Shown: positions 46,465 to 60,200 of the stretch, in pieces
How the letters are laid out: each line of letters begins with the position of its first letter
Numbering within the stretch: position 1 is the first letter of the stretch
Assembly: GCF_010183535.1 (NCBI RefSeq)
Contig: NC_071328.1
Location: 992,001-1,056,000, forward strand
Direction: 5' to 3'
Source: Caenorhabditis remanei
Taxonomy: Eukaryota; Nematoda; Chromadorea; Rhabditida; Rhabditidae
Length of the DNA stretch: 64,000 bases
The notes under the pieces: model-generated
Database searches by the model: none
What the model saw: the letters and a program-made list of their open reading frames with translations, nothing else
What the model was told of the DNA's origin: nothing
Made by a program: the position numbers and the translations under genes

Positions 46465-49400
46465 CAAGTGAATTTAGTCACAGGCACTCACGGTTAGAGA
46501 ACAGGATAATTCCGAAGAACCGCCCTGAACATCACATTGGAGAAACCCGTGTTTCAAAATGTATTTTATTGACTGACTATCTAATTCAAACCGAACTACA
46601 CAAGTGAATTTAGTCACAGGAACTCACGGTTAGAGAACAGGATAATTCCGAAGAACCGCCCTGAACATCACAATGGAGAACCCGTGTTACAAAATGAATT
46701 TTTATGACTGACTATCTAATTCAAACCGAACTACATAAGTGAATTTAGTCACAGGAACTCACGGTTAGAGAACAGGATTATTCCGAAGAACCGCCCTGAA
46801 CATCACAATGGAGAACCCGTGTTACAAAATGTATTTTTTTGACTGACTATCTAATTCAAACCGAACTACATAAGTGAATTTAGTCACAGGAACTCACGGT
46901 TAGAGAACAGGATTATTCCGAAGAACCGCCCTGAACATCACATTGGAGAAACCCGTGTTTCAAAATGTATTTTATTGACTGACTATCTAATTCAAACCGA
47001 ACTACATAAGTGAATTTAGTCACAGGAACTCACGGTTAGAGAACAGGATTATTCCGAAGAACCGCCCTGAACATCACATTGGAGAACCCGTGTTTCAAAA
47101 TGAATTTTTTTGACTGACTATCTAATTCAAACCGAACTACATAAGTGAATTTAGTCACAGGAACTCACGGTTAGAGAACAGGATTATTCCGAAGAACCGC
47201 CCTGAACATCACATTGGAGAAACCCGTGTTACAAAATGTATTTTTATGACTGACTATCTAATTCAAACCGAACTACACAAGTGAATTTAGTCACAGGAAC
47301 TCACGGTTAGAGAACAGGATTATTCCGAAGAACCGCCCTGAACATCACATTGGAGAACCCGTGTTACAAAATGTATTTTTATGACTGACTATCTAATTCA
47401 AACCGAACTACACAAGTGAATTTAGTCACAGGAACTCACGGTTAGAGAACAGGATTATTCCGAAGAACCGCCCTGAACATCACATTGGAGAACCCGTGTT
47501 ACAAAATGTATTTTTATGACTGACTATCTAATTCAAACCGAACTACACAAGTGAATTTAGTTACAGGAACTCACGGTTAGAGAACAGGATTATTCCGAAG
47601 AACCGCCCTGAACATCACATTGGAGAACCCGTGTTACAAAATGTATTTTTTTGACTGACTATCTAATTCAAACCGAACTACACAAGTGAATTTAGTCACA
47701 GGAACTCACGGTTAGAGAACAGGATTATTCCGAAGAACCGCCCTGAACATCACATTGGAGAACCCGTGTTACAAAATGTATTTTTTTGACTGACTATCTA
47801 ATTCAAACCGAACTACACAAGTGAATTTAGTCACAGGAACTCACGGTTAGAGAACAGGATTATTCCGAAGAACCGCCCTGAACATCACATTGGAGAACCC
47901 GTGTTACAAAATGTATTTTTTTGACTGACTATCTAATTCAAACCGAACTACACAAGTGAATTTAGTCACAGGAACTCACGGTTAGAGAACAGGATTATTC
48001 CGAAGAACCGCCCTGAACATCACATTGGAGAACCCGTGTTACAAAATGTATTTTTATGACTGACTATCTAATTCAAACCGAACTACACAAGTGAATTTAG
48101 TTACAGGAACTCACGGTTAGAGAACAGGATTATTCCGAAGAACCGCCCTGAACATCACATTGGAGAACCCGTGTTACAAAATGTATTTTTATGACTGACT
48201 ATCTAATTCAAACCGAACTACACAAGTGAATTTAGTCACAGGCACTCACGGTTAGAGAACAGGATAATTCCGAAGAACCGCCCTGAACATCACATTGGAG
48301 AACCCGTGTTACAAAAAGTATTTTTAAGACTAAATATCTAATTAATACAGAACTACACAAGTGAATTTAGTCACAGGCACTCACGGTTAGAGAACAGGAT
48401 AATTCCGAAGAACCGCCCTGAACATCACATTGGAGAACCCGTGTTACAAAAAGTATTTTTAAGACTGACTATCTAATTAATACAGAACTACACAAGTGAA
48501 TTCAATCACAGGCACTCACGGTTAGAGAACAGGATAATTCCGAAGAACCGCCCTGAACATCACATTGGAGAACCCGTGTTACAAAAAGTATTTTTAAGAC
48601 TAAATATCTAATTAATACAGAACTACACAAGTGAATTTAATCACAGGCACTCACGGTTAGAGAACAGGATTATTCCGAAGAACCGCCCTGAACATCACAT
48701 TGGAGAACCCGTGTTACAAAATGTATTTTTATGACTGACTATCTAATTCAAACCGAACTACACAAGTGAATTTAGTTACAGGAACTCACGGTTAGAGAAC
48801 AGGATTATTCCGAAGAACCGCCCTGAACATCACATTGGAGAACCCGTGTTACAAAATGTATTTTTATGACTGACTATCTAATTCAAACCGAACTACACAA
48901 GTGAATTTAGTCACAGGCACTCACGGTTAGAGAACAGGATAATTCCGAAGAACCGCCCTGAACATCACATTGGAGAACCCGTGTTACAAAAAGTATTTTT
49001 AAGACTAAATATCTAATTAATACAGAACTACACAAGTGAATTTAGTCACAGGCACTCACGGTTAGAGAACAGGATAATTCCGAAGAACCGCCCTGAACAT
49101 CACATTGGAGAACCCGTGTTACAAAAAGTATTTTTAAGACTGACTATCTAATTAATACAGAACTACACAAGTGAATTCAATCACAGGCACTCACGGTTAG
49201 AGAACAGGATAATTCCGAAGAACCGCCCTGAACATCACATTGGAGAACCCGTGTTACAAAAAGTATTTTTAAGACTAAATATCTAATTAATACAGAACTA
49301 CACAAGTGAATTTAATCACAGGCACTCACGGTTAGAGAACAGGATAATTCCGAAGAACCGCCCTGAACATCACATTGGAGAACCCGTGTTACAAAAAGTA

Positions 49401-51697
49401 TTTTTAAGACTAAATATCTAATTAATACAGAACTACACAAGTGAATTTAATCACAGGCACTCACGGTTAGAGAACAGGATAATTCCGAAGAACCGCCCTG
49501 AACATCACATTGGAGAACCCGTGTTACAAAAAGTATTTTTAAGACTAAATATCTAATTAATACAGAACTACACAAGTGAATTTAGTCACAGGCACTCACG
49601 GTTAGAGAACAGGATAATTCCGAAGAACCGCCCTGAACATCACATTGGAGAACCCGTGTTACAAAAAGTATTTTTAAGACTAAATATCTAATTAATACAG
49701 AACTACACAAGTGAATTTAATCACAGGCACTCACGGTTAGAGAACAGGATAATTCCGAAGAACCGCCCTGAACATCACATTGGAGAACCCGTGTTACAAA
49801 AAGTATTTTTAAGACTAAATATCTAATTAATACAGAACTACACAAGTGAATTTAATCACAGGCACTCACGGTTAGAGAACAGGATAATTCCGAAGAACCG
49901 CCCTGAACATCACATTGGAGAACCCGTGTTACAAAAAGTATTTTTAAGACTGACTATCTAATTAATACAGAACTACACAAGTGAATTCAATCACAGGCAC
50001 TCACGGTTAGAGAACAGGATAATTCCGAAGAACCGCCCTGAACATCACATTGGAGAACCCGTGTTACAAAAAGTATTTTTAAGACTAAATATCTAATTAA
50101 TACAGAACTACACAAGTGAATTTAATCACAGGCACTCACGGTTAGAGAACAGGATAATTCCGAAGAACCGCCCTGAACATCACATTGGAGAACCCGTGTT
50201 ACAAAAAGTATTTTTAAGACTAAATATCTAATTAATACAGAACTACACAAGTGAATTTAATCACAGGCACTCACGGTTAGAGAACAGGATAATTCCGAAG
50301 AACCGCCCTGAACATCACATTGGAGAACCCGTGTTACAAAAAGTATTTTTAAGACTAAATATCTAATTAATACAGAACTAGACAAGTGAATTTAGTCACA
50401 GGCACTCACGGTTAGAGAACAGGATAATTCCGAAGAACCGCCCTGAACATCACATTGGAGAACCCGTGTTACAAAAAGTATTTTTAAGACTAAATATCTA
50501 ATTAATACAGAACTAGACAAGTGAATTTAGTCACAGGTACTCACGGTTAGAGAACAGGATAATTCCGAAGAACCGCCCTGAACATCACATTGGAGAACCC
50601 GTGTTACAAAAAGTATTTTTAAGACTAAATATCTAATTAATACAGAACTAGACAAGTGAATTTAGTCACAGGCACTCACGGTTAGAGAACAGGATAATTC
50701 CGAAGAACCGCCCTGAACATCACATTGGAGAACCCGTGTTACAAAAAGTATTTTTAAGACTAAATATCTAATTAATACAGAACTACACAAGTGAATTTAG
50801 TCACAGGCACTCACGGTTAGAGAACAGGATAATTCCGAAGAACCGCCCTGAACATCACATTGGAGAACCCGTGTTACAAAAAGTATTTTTAAGACTAAAT
50901 ATCTAATTAATACAGAACTAGACAAGTGAATTTAGTCACAGGTACTCACGGTTAGAGAACAGGATAATTCCGAAGAACCGCCCTGAACATCACATTGGAG
51001 AACCCGTGTTACAAAAAGTATTTTTAAGACTAAATATCTAATTAATACAGAACTAGACAAGTGAATTTAGTCACAGGCACTCACGGTTAGAGAACAGGAT
51101 AATTCCGAAGAACCGCCCTGAACATCACATTGGAGAACCCGTGTTACAAAAAGTATTTTTAAGACTAAATATCTAATTAATACAGAACTACACAAGTGAA
51201 TTTAGTCACAGGCACTCACGGTTAGAGAACAGGATAATTCCGAAGAACCGCCCTGAACATCACATTGGAGAACCCGTGTTACAAAAAGTATTTTTAAGAC
51301 TAAATATCTAATTAATACAGAACTACACAAGTGAATTTAGTCACAGGCACTCACGGTTAGAGAACAGGATAATTCCGAAGAACCGCCCTGAACATCACAT
51401 TGGAGAACCCGTGTTACAAAAAGTATTTTTAAGACTAAATATCTAATTAATACAGAACTACACAAGTGAATTTAGTCACAGGCACTCACGGTTAGAGAAC
51501 AGGATAATTCCGAAGAACCGCCCTGAACATCACATTGGAGAACCCGTGTTACAAAAAGTATTTTTAAGACTAAATATCTAATTAATACAGAACTACACAA
51601 GTGAATTTAGTCACAGGCACTCACGGTTAGAGAACAGGATAATTCCGAAGAACCGCCCTGAACATCACATTGGAGAACCCGTGTTTCAAAATGTAAA
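46465..51697. repeat. 135-bp satellite array, about 39 copies
   Basis: A tandem array with an exact 135-bp period: for example ACACAAGTG starts near 51190, 51325 and 51460. It has two subfamilies. Units in the first part end CTGACTATCTAATTCAAACC; units in the second end CTAAATATCTAATTAATACA. The core (GTTAGAGAACAGGATAATTC, then GAAGAACCGCCCTGAACATC) is almost invariant. Marker variants recur at multiples of the unit, showing higher-order structure. No open frame of 60 codons or more is present. The array lies between the divergent TSUP and innexin genes. Confidence 0.97.
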
Positions 51698-51699
51698 CT

Positions 51700-54268
51700 A
51701 TTGACTGGTGGAAAGGTTTGAAAAATTACTAAAACCGACAATCTTAGTGTTCAACGCATTTCTAATGCCCACGAAATTTGAAAAAAATTATTCAAGGAAT
51801 CTAGAAAGAAAAAAAGCGCACAAAACGAGAGTGCGAGGGAGAACTGACTGTATTCTATCTACCTAGCGTCATATGGGCATGGGGGCGTGGCCTATTTGTC
51901 ATCATCTATTAGATTTCCCATCAAGATAAGTGACAGGTGTCAAGGAGAGCAATAAGTACACAGATCGCGGCAAAGAAAAAAGAATACGCGAACCGTCATC
52001 TTCACATTTATAAATAAGAACATGTACCAAGTTGGGACACCTGTCAATATTTCGATGGATCACGTAACGAAATTCGGGGGTACGAGAACGAATAATAGCT
52101 GTGAGGTGCTGTATGAAATGGGGGTACTGTATTATTGATCGAGAACACTAGTCTGCAGGAAACCAATTAATTTGGTGACTAATTTTTCTGAAAATTGGCA
52201 GAAACTGCTTGTCGACATCTCTTCTAGAACACAATTTACGCGATTTTGAGACTGACGGGCTAGTATTTTCAATGTTTCAAACCGCGTTATTTTGATTTCG
52301 TACATTCTAGTCACAATTTCACGTTTTAAAAGTTTCCAGAAAGCCTCAAATTACCCAAATAGTCGTATTCTTTTTCATTTTTCAGTTACTGTCAAAGTTT
52401 AACAAAAAATTGTTTTCGCTGTCCCCTATTATTATTCCTACTTCGGTATATTGTAGGGGACATTTTCCTTCACATATTACCATCTGCCTCCTTATCTCCT
52501 TGGGAAATCGGTCTTTGTGGGAAACTTGGAACCTTGAACGGTCGGATTAAAGGACACACCTGTCATTCTATAGATGGCGGTCGTCTATTTCACATTCATT
52601 TGAATTTTCCTATTGTCTTATTACTGTTAACACAAACAACCTGCTCACTTATCTCCATGAGAAATCACTTATTATATTAGACCACCAGATGGCTGCTAGA
52701 CTCCGCCCACTGGCCCCGAGTCTCCTATTCTCATATTCTTGGCTCAGTCGTCTACTATTTCTCCGTACTCGATGGTGACTATTCTATTTTTTCTTTTTTA
52801 TTGACCATCTTTGAAATATTCCCATAACAATGATTTTTCTTGTCTCTTTCTCTCTTCTCTGTATACTCACTGAATTTACAAATTAGTGTTTTCTTTTTCA
52901 GTGCTGAAGTCATGTGGACAGAGCAAACGAATCGTCGTGAAGGATGGCGGTTACCAAAAAATCAACAGATCGAGATGAATGATACGACCGCCGGTTTGAT
53001 AGACGTGAGTTTGAACCCCTAGAATCATGGAGAATCCTCCCCCCGAACTAGAATATATCAGAATTTCATAAAAATATCCAAAAATGGGATAACTTCTTTT
53101 TCACTTTAACTTCCCCCACCATTCTTATCTGTGTCGGTTCCGGTTAGACACGGTCAGTTATGCTGCGTGAGGTCTATACTTATCCGGGCTGAGGGTTACT
53201 TCAGTAGACGCGGGTTTGAATCCTCCCGATCTAGAGAATATCAAAATTTCAATAAATAGTACAACAAAAATGTGTTCTTTGTTTCTTTTCAATTGACATC
53301 CTCCAATCTTGCTTTTTTTCATAAAAATCAACATGTGCAACAATGGATGAAGGAATCAGTGACATGGACAACAAAGTCGATGCAACAGTGAGAAGCAAGC
53401 GATGATTCGAATGATGGTAAGTTATTTTAAAACTTGGAATAATTTTAATTCTTTTGACACCCGGGCACAAGTTTATCTCAGTTGAGTAAGAATCCTTGAT
53501 TCAACCTTTCCAAGTCCAATATTCGACTATTTTTTGGAACATCGATAAAAATTGAAGCGTACGAGAATATTGGAGAATTTTGACTATTTTTTTATGAAAA
53601 TTTCAAAAAAATTTCAAAAAAATTGTGCACATTTTTGAATCCGGGCCGGGCAGGAGGATTTTCCCAACCCTGCCACCCAGTGTTTCCTTTCAAAACCTGT
53701 GAAAAATACAAAAAAACACGACTTCAGAGTGAAACTAACAAATTTAGCAGTAGAGCGCGATTGCACATATCTCCAAAATTAAAAGTAGACTATTTTTAAC
53801 CTTCTTTTAGGGATTTAGAGAAGCTTAGTTTATTTCTATTTCTCAAACCGACTAAAAAGCATCCGTTTGAAAAAAAAACTCATAATTTTCACGTATCGAG
53901 CATGCGTAAATAAATAATAATAATAATAATAATTTAGCAGTAGAGCGCGATTGCACACAGCTCATTTTTAGAATTTAAAATTTTCAAACCAATTCTTTCT
54001 CTTTTTTTCAGTTTTTAACTATAAAAACCGGCGAAAAAACACCGAAAATCCTCAAAAATACAGTAAAACCTAAATTCGCTGCGAGACCCATCGCTCCCCC
54101 GACACTCTATGCGCCTTTAAACGGATTACTGTATCCCCCGCCAATTTTCGATCGCTACTCACTTTTCACCGATTTTCCGTCAAAAAGTGAGATTTTTTCC
54201 AAATTTTTTTTTCGAAAATACCCAAAACCACGTCCAAACTATCGATTTTTTGCAGTTTCCCACTCGAA
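51700..54268. other. Intergenic stretch and innexin upstream region
   Basis: Contains a possible isolated + exon, 52912-53004 (31 codons after TTTTTCAG, before GTGAGT), which cannot be joined to another exon. It also has a direct repeat of about 80 bp (53009-53115 against 53205-53315, both with AGACG-G-GTTTGAA-CC), and an AAT microsatellite at 53908-53935. Two copies of AGCAGTAGAGCGCGATTGCA lie near 53747 and 53935. An acceptor TTTTTTGCAG at about 54255 may be the leader splice site of the innexin. Confidence 0.45.
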
Positions 54269-57200
54269 ATGATTTGGGAAATACCGATAATCGGCGATTT
54301 CATCACGAAACCGTTCAAAGCGGCGAAACTCTACGAATTCTACGATCGTCTGCACCTGTTCACCGTCTATTTGCTCGGATTCTTTGTGTTGCTCACCGGG
54401 GCGAAACAACACTTTGGAAATCCCATCGATTGCATGCTTCCCAAGCAACATGATGGTCAATTTTTTGGATTTTTTTTTGGAAAATTTTTTTTGTTAAAAT
54501 TATCGATTTTTGGGTGGAAAATCGGGAAAAATCGGCGAAAAATGCTGAAAAACCCCTGAAAAATCGCTGAAAATTGAGTTTTTCGCCGAAAAATACTTGA
54601 AAAATCAAAAAAAAAATTTTAATTTTTTTTCTGAAAATTGGTCAAAAAACATCCAGAATCTGAAAATATGCAGAAAAATTCTGAAAATCGTGGAAAATTG
54701 CTGAAAATTGAGTTTTGCGACGAAAAATACATAAAAAATCAAAAAAAAATTTTAAAATTTTTTTGAATTTTTCAAATTTTTTTCTGAAAATTGGTGATTC
54801 CACACTTTCAAACCTCCTGAATCTGAAATTTATGGTTTCTACCTCAAAAAATTGCTAGAAAGTCGGCTTTTCCACTCTGAATTTACTTTAAAATGATATT
54901 TCTGGAGAAAAAAAACCCTTTTTGAGTATTTTCAGAGTGAAAAATCTAAATTTATTGGTGTTTTTGAAAGTGGGGACTATGATTTCGGTGTTTAGCAGGT
55001 TTCGACATTGATTTTCAGTGATTTTCAGCGAAAAATCGCAAAATTTTATAGAAAAATCACTGAAAAATGGCATTTTTCAATAAAAAATTGCTCAAAATTG
55101 GATTTTTCGAATAAAAATCGGTGGAAATCGGACTTTTACTATTCCAAATAAAGATTTTGCTGAAAATCGGTTAAGATCAGTGATCTCTAGCGATTTTCAG
55201 CAAAATCGTTATCTGAAATGGTAAAAAGTGCGCTTTCAGCCGATTTTTGTTCGAAAATCGAATTTTTAACCATTTTTGCTCAAAAAAATGCTCAAAAAAT
55301 GATATTTTCGACAAAATTTCACTATTTTCCATCTTAATCGCTGAAAAAATTCGATTTTCACCGATTTTCACCAGAAAATTTGAAATTTTCCCCGTTTTTC
55401 ATATTCAAAACCTCCAAAAAACCGTTTTTTTCAACAAAAATCTCGTTTTCCACCTATTTTCGTACTAAAAATAACATTTTTAAACGATTTTTCAGTCAAA
55501 TTTCACATTTTTCACCTCCAAATCTCTTTAAATTTTCATTTTTCATTTTCAGATTGTTTTTTGTTCGAAAAATACAATATTAAGCGATTTTTCATTGGAA
55601 AAATGCAATTTTTGAAATGATTTTTCGAAAAAACCACTATTTCCTAGCTTAATCCCAAAAAATCCGATTTCGATCGATTTTCCCCCGGAAAATGTCAAAA
55701 TTTTTCATTTTTCACCGATTTTAATTCATTTTTAATCCAAAAATGTCGTTTTTCAGCGATTTTTGAGTCAAATTTCCCATTTTCCACCAATTTTTTTTTT
55801 CATTTTCAGATCTGAAATCGTGGCGTGAATACATCCACAACTTCTGCCTATTCTACGGTACATTTCGATACGAAGTGAAGAATGGAACATCGGAATTCGG
55901 ATCATATTCAGATGATGGATCAGTTAATTACTATCAATGGGTTCCGTTCTTCTTCGCTTTTCAAGTCTGCTGTTTTCTTCTTCCATTCTGGTGTTGGTCC
56001 TATATGCAGAAGTTGATTTGTTAGTAGTAAAGAGAAGAGAAATGGGCGGCTGAAAATGATGGAAATTCAGAGAAAATCTAGAAAATTCCAGGTTTTTAGC
56101 GATTTTTGGGTGAAAATCGGCTGAAAATGCGCTGATTTTCTAGTGGAATCGATGAAAACTCGGGAAAATTCGCTATTTTTTAGCTCAGAAAGAAATGGGC
56201 TGAAAATGATGGAAATCGAGGCAAAATCTGGAAAATTCCTGGTTTTTTGCGATTTTTAGGTGAAAATCGGGTTTTCGGGGTGAAATTTCCCTACAAAATT
56301 GGCTGAAAATTGCTGAAAACCTAGTTTTCGACAGTTTGTTCCTGGTTTTTTCATTTAAAATCACGTTTTTGAACTAAAAGTTAGGTGTATTACTCGAAAA
56401 ACTAGCAAAAGCTGATATTTTCAGTGATTTTACATGTAGAAATTGATTTGTTTGTAGTTAAAATAGAGGAAAAATGGGCTGAAAATGATGGAAAACAAGG
56501 GAAAATCTGGAAAATTCCAGGTTTTTTTGCGATTTTTGGGTGAAAAATGGCTGGAAATTCTGTTTTTTTTGAATTTTTTACATGGAAAATCGCGTTTTTG
56601 GGTAAAACTTTGTTACAAAATTGGCATTAAATTAGCCGAAAGCAGTTAAAATTGGCTGAAATTGCTGAAAATCGGTCAAAATCCGTAGTTTCAGCCAATT
56701 TTTTGAGAAAATCGTAAGAAAATGCTAGTTTTTCTGTGATTTTCGATGAAATTCGCCATAAAGCGATTTCTACGTCTGTATTATGAATTCATTTTTATCT
56801 GTGCATGGGAAGACCGCGCCGCACTCGCGCGGCGGCCACGCCCACTCCCATTTTAACGCTGCGTTCCATTTTTGAACACTGCCGCAAGAAATGGGCGTGG
56901 CCGCCGCGCGAGTGCGGCGCGGTCTTCCCATGCACAGATAAAAATGAATTCATAATAGTATTATAAATCATCCTTATCAGCTTGAAAAATCTGACTTCAA
57001 AACTACTTTTGCCAGTTTTTTTGGGTTTTTTTCCATTAAAAATCGAGTTTTTAGACCGTAATTTAGGTGCACAACTCGAAAAACGAGCAAAATTTGAGAT
57101 TTTCAGCGATTTTTCGAAGAAAATCCGCCAGAAATGCGATTTGTCCGTTTGTAGCATCGAAATTCGCGTTTTTATACTGAAAAATCTGAAGAAAAAAAAA

Positions 57201-60200
57201 ACTGATTAAAAACTATTTTTCGACAGTTTTTAAAAGGTTTTTTAATTGAAAATCACAGCATTTTGCTCTGTTTCACCCAAAAATGCTGAAAATTTTACAT
57301 TTTTATTTCAAAAAGTTATATTTTGAGCCATCTGTCACATGATAATGCTTTAATTTTGCCCGATTTTCGTAGATTTCAGCCTTGAAATGTTCAATTTTTC
57401 AGACTGGCTTAAATCGCGTGTTTTCACCGCATTGTTCACTTTTCTCACGAAAATATTCGGCTGATTTGTATCATTTTTCACCCGAAAATTCTCAATTGAC
57501 AGTAAAAAGTAGTTTTCCACATAATTTTACCAGATTTCCATCATTTTCAGCTCAAAAAACTCAATTTTTCGCCTAAAAATCTCTGAAATTTGCAGACATA
57601 GACATGGCGTTCATTGTGGACTACGCTGGAAAGATCAACAGTGAGAAGACGTTCGATAAGACAAAAGAGAAAGTGGATCGTCTTGTCAGTTATATGCATG
57701 ATCACTTCAAATATCGACGTGCTCACAAGATGGGATATTTCTCGTGGATTACATTCAATTCGGCATTTCCCAGTGTTCTTTATAGTATTACGAAGTTGTT
57801 CTTCATCACAAACGTCATTGTTCAAATCAATTTGGTCTGCAAATTCTTGGATGTCGAATCGTGGACTTGGGGATTCGATGTAAGGGAAATCCGGCTGAAC
57901 AATGACTGGAAAACGGCTGAAATCGGTTGAAAATTTGCTGAAAATTGTTCAAAATTGACCCAGATTTTGAAAATCGGCTGAAAATACCAGAAATTGGGTA
58001 GAAATCGACTAAAGGGAAACAGAGAGGAAATTGGCTGAAATCGGTTAGAAACAGCCAGAAATGGTTGAAATTGTTTGCCTGATTTACCTAGAAACCGGTC
58101 AAACTTTTATTAAAATCCTGAAAATCGGCTGAAAAATAGCAGAAATTGACTGAAAATGGCTGAAAATCAACTCGAAATCATCCAGCTAAACTCGTTTCAA
58201 ATTGGCTGAAATTGCAGAAAAACGATTGAATGGAAACCTGTCTCGTAGACTTGGGGCTTTGATGTAAGGAAAATCCGGTCAAAAATGGCTGAAATCGATT
58301 GAAATTGGCCCACTAATAACTCAAATTCTATGAAAATCCGCCAAAAATCGCTGAAAATTGGTTGAAATCGTTTTGGAAATTTGAAAGATGTGTTTTTGGC
58401 AGAAAAACTTCTGAAAATCTGCTAAAACAATTGGTAGAAAACAGTCCAGATTTGATGAAAATCTTCAAAATTCGTCTGAAATCAACGAAAAACAGCCTGA
58501 AACTAGTTGAAAATTCTGAAAATAACCTAAAAACGATCAAAAACTGCCGATTTTATCCTCTTTTCTTTTAAAAAGTAGGCAGAGCCTCTCCTTTCTAGCC
58601 GATTTCAGCCTTAATTTTTCAGCGATTTTCAGCAAACTGATTTTAATGAAATTAACAGAAAGGAGATGCTCCGCCCACTTTTCGGATGAAAATTGGCTGA
58701 AATCGGCAGTTTTTGATCGATTTTAGGCTATTTTTCCCCATTTTCAGCCAATTTTCTACCTAAGAAATGGGCGGAGTCCAGGTATGTACCGAAATTTGAA
58801 AATGCGACGAGAAAGAGTGTGCGAAATGGAGAGACGCAGACACACTCTCTCGATTTTACACACTCTCTCTCGTCGCATTTTCGCGCACTTTGAATTGTTT
58901 CAGCGCCCAAAGCGGCTCCATAGGCACATTCCTGGTGGAGTCTGTCCTTTCTGAAAATTCAATGAAATCAGCTGAAAATTAAAAAGTATGAAAAATGGCT
59001 TCAAATTGTAGAAAACTGATGAAAATTGCTTCGATTTCAGCCATATTTCCCCCTAAAAAGTGGGCGGAGCACAGGTATGTGCCCGGGTGGCGTTGAGCGC
59101 CTCGCATTTTCAGCCCAAATTTGAAAATGCGACGAGAAAGAGTGTGCGAAATGGAGAGACGCAGACAAACTCTCTCGATTTTACACACTCTCTCTCGTCG
59201 CATTTTCGCCCACTTTGAAATCTTTCAGCGCCCAAAGCGCCTCCATAGGCACATCCCTGGCGGAGCATTTTGCAAACCACGCCCCCTTATCCCAATTTTT
59301 TCCAAATTTCAGCTTCTCCTGATTGAAATCAGCTAAAATGAATGAAAAGTATTAAAAATGGCTCAAAATCGCTGAAAAATTGCCGATTTCATCCAATTTT
59401 CCTCTTAAAAAGTGGGCGGAGCCTCTTTCAAAGTGGACGGAGCCTCTCTCAAAGTGGACGGAGCCTCTCCTTTCTGAAAACTTATTGAAAACAGCAAAAA
59501 TAAATTTTTTTTAATATGAAAAATGGTGAAAAATCGCTGAAAAATCACCGATTTTAGCCAATTTTCCTCTTAAAAAGTGAGCGGAGTCTTTCAAACCACG
59601 CCCAATTTGCAGCTCCTGGAGAAGTTCATCACCCCGCCCATCCGTACACCTCCAGAATTCTATTCATTCACCGATAAACAGAAATTCGCGGCGATTCTGA
59701 CGGAGAACGCCTACAATCGATTCCAATATTTTCCGATACTCGTCGGTTGTGAATATCAGTTACAAGAGTCGGTGAATAAGTTTGTCAATCATAAAGCACA
59801 ATGCATTATTCCGATGAATGTGATCAACGAGAAAATCTTCATCGGATTGTATTTTTGGCTTCTTGTGGTAAGGAAAATCGATTTTTTCACGCGAAAATCG
59901 AGAAAAATCGCAATTTTTAAAGCAAAAATCGATAAAAAAATGACCAAAATTCGCCATTTTTGAGCTTGGTGGCCTAGATTTGGGTTTCTAGGCCACCAAA
60001 GCCTAGAAAGTCCATAAATCGATATTTTTGACGTAAAAATCGATAAAAAACTGCCATTTTTGATCCCCCTGGCCTAGATTTGGGTTTCTAGGCCACCAAT
60101 TTTGGTTTTCTAGGCCATGGCTCATTTTTTGGTGAAAAATACTGTTTTTTCGAGATTTTCCCACAATTTTATGATTTTCCACTCAAAAACGTTCAAAAAC

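Noticed and set aside
46600..46700. Heat-shock element in the satellite unit (TTCCGAAGAA)
   Set aside because: The spacing between TTC and GAA is one base, not the required two, so it is not a proper heat-shock element.
46465..51697. CRISPR-like regular repeat
   Set aside because: The whole 135-bp unit is conserved, with no unique spacers, and the context is eukaryotic. It is a satellite.
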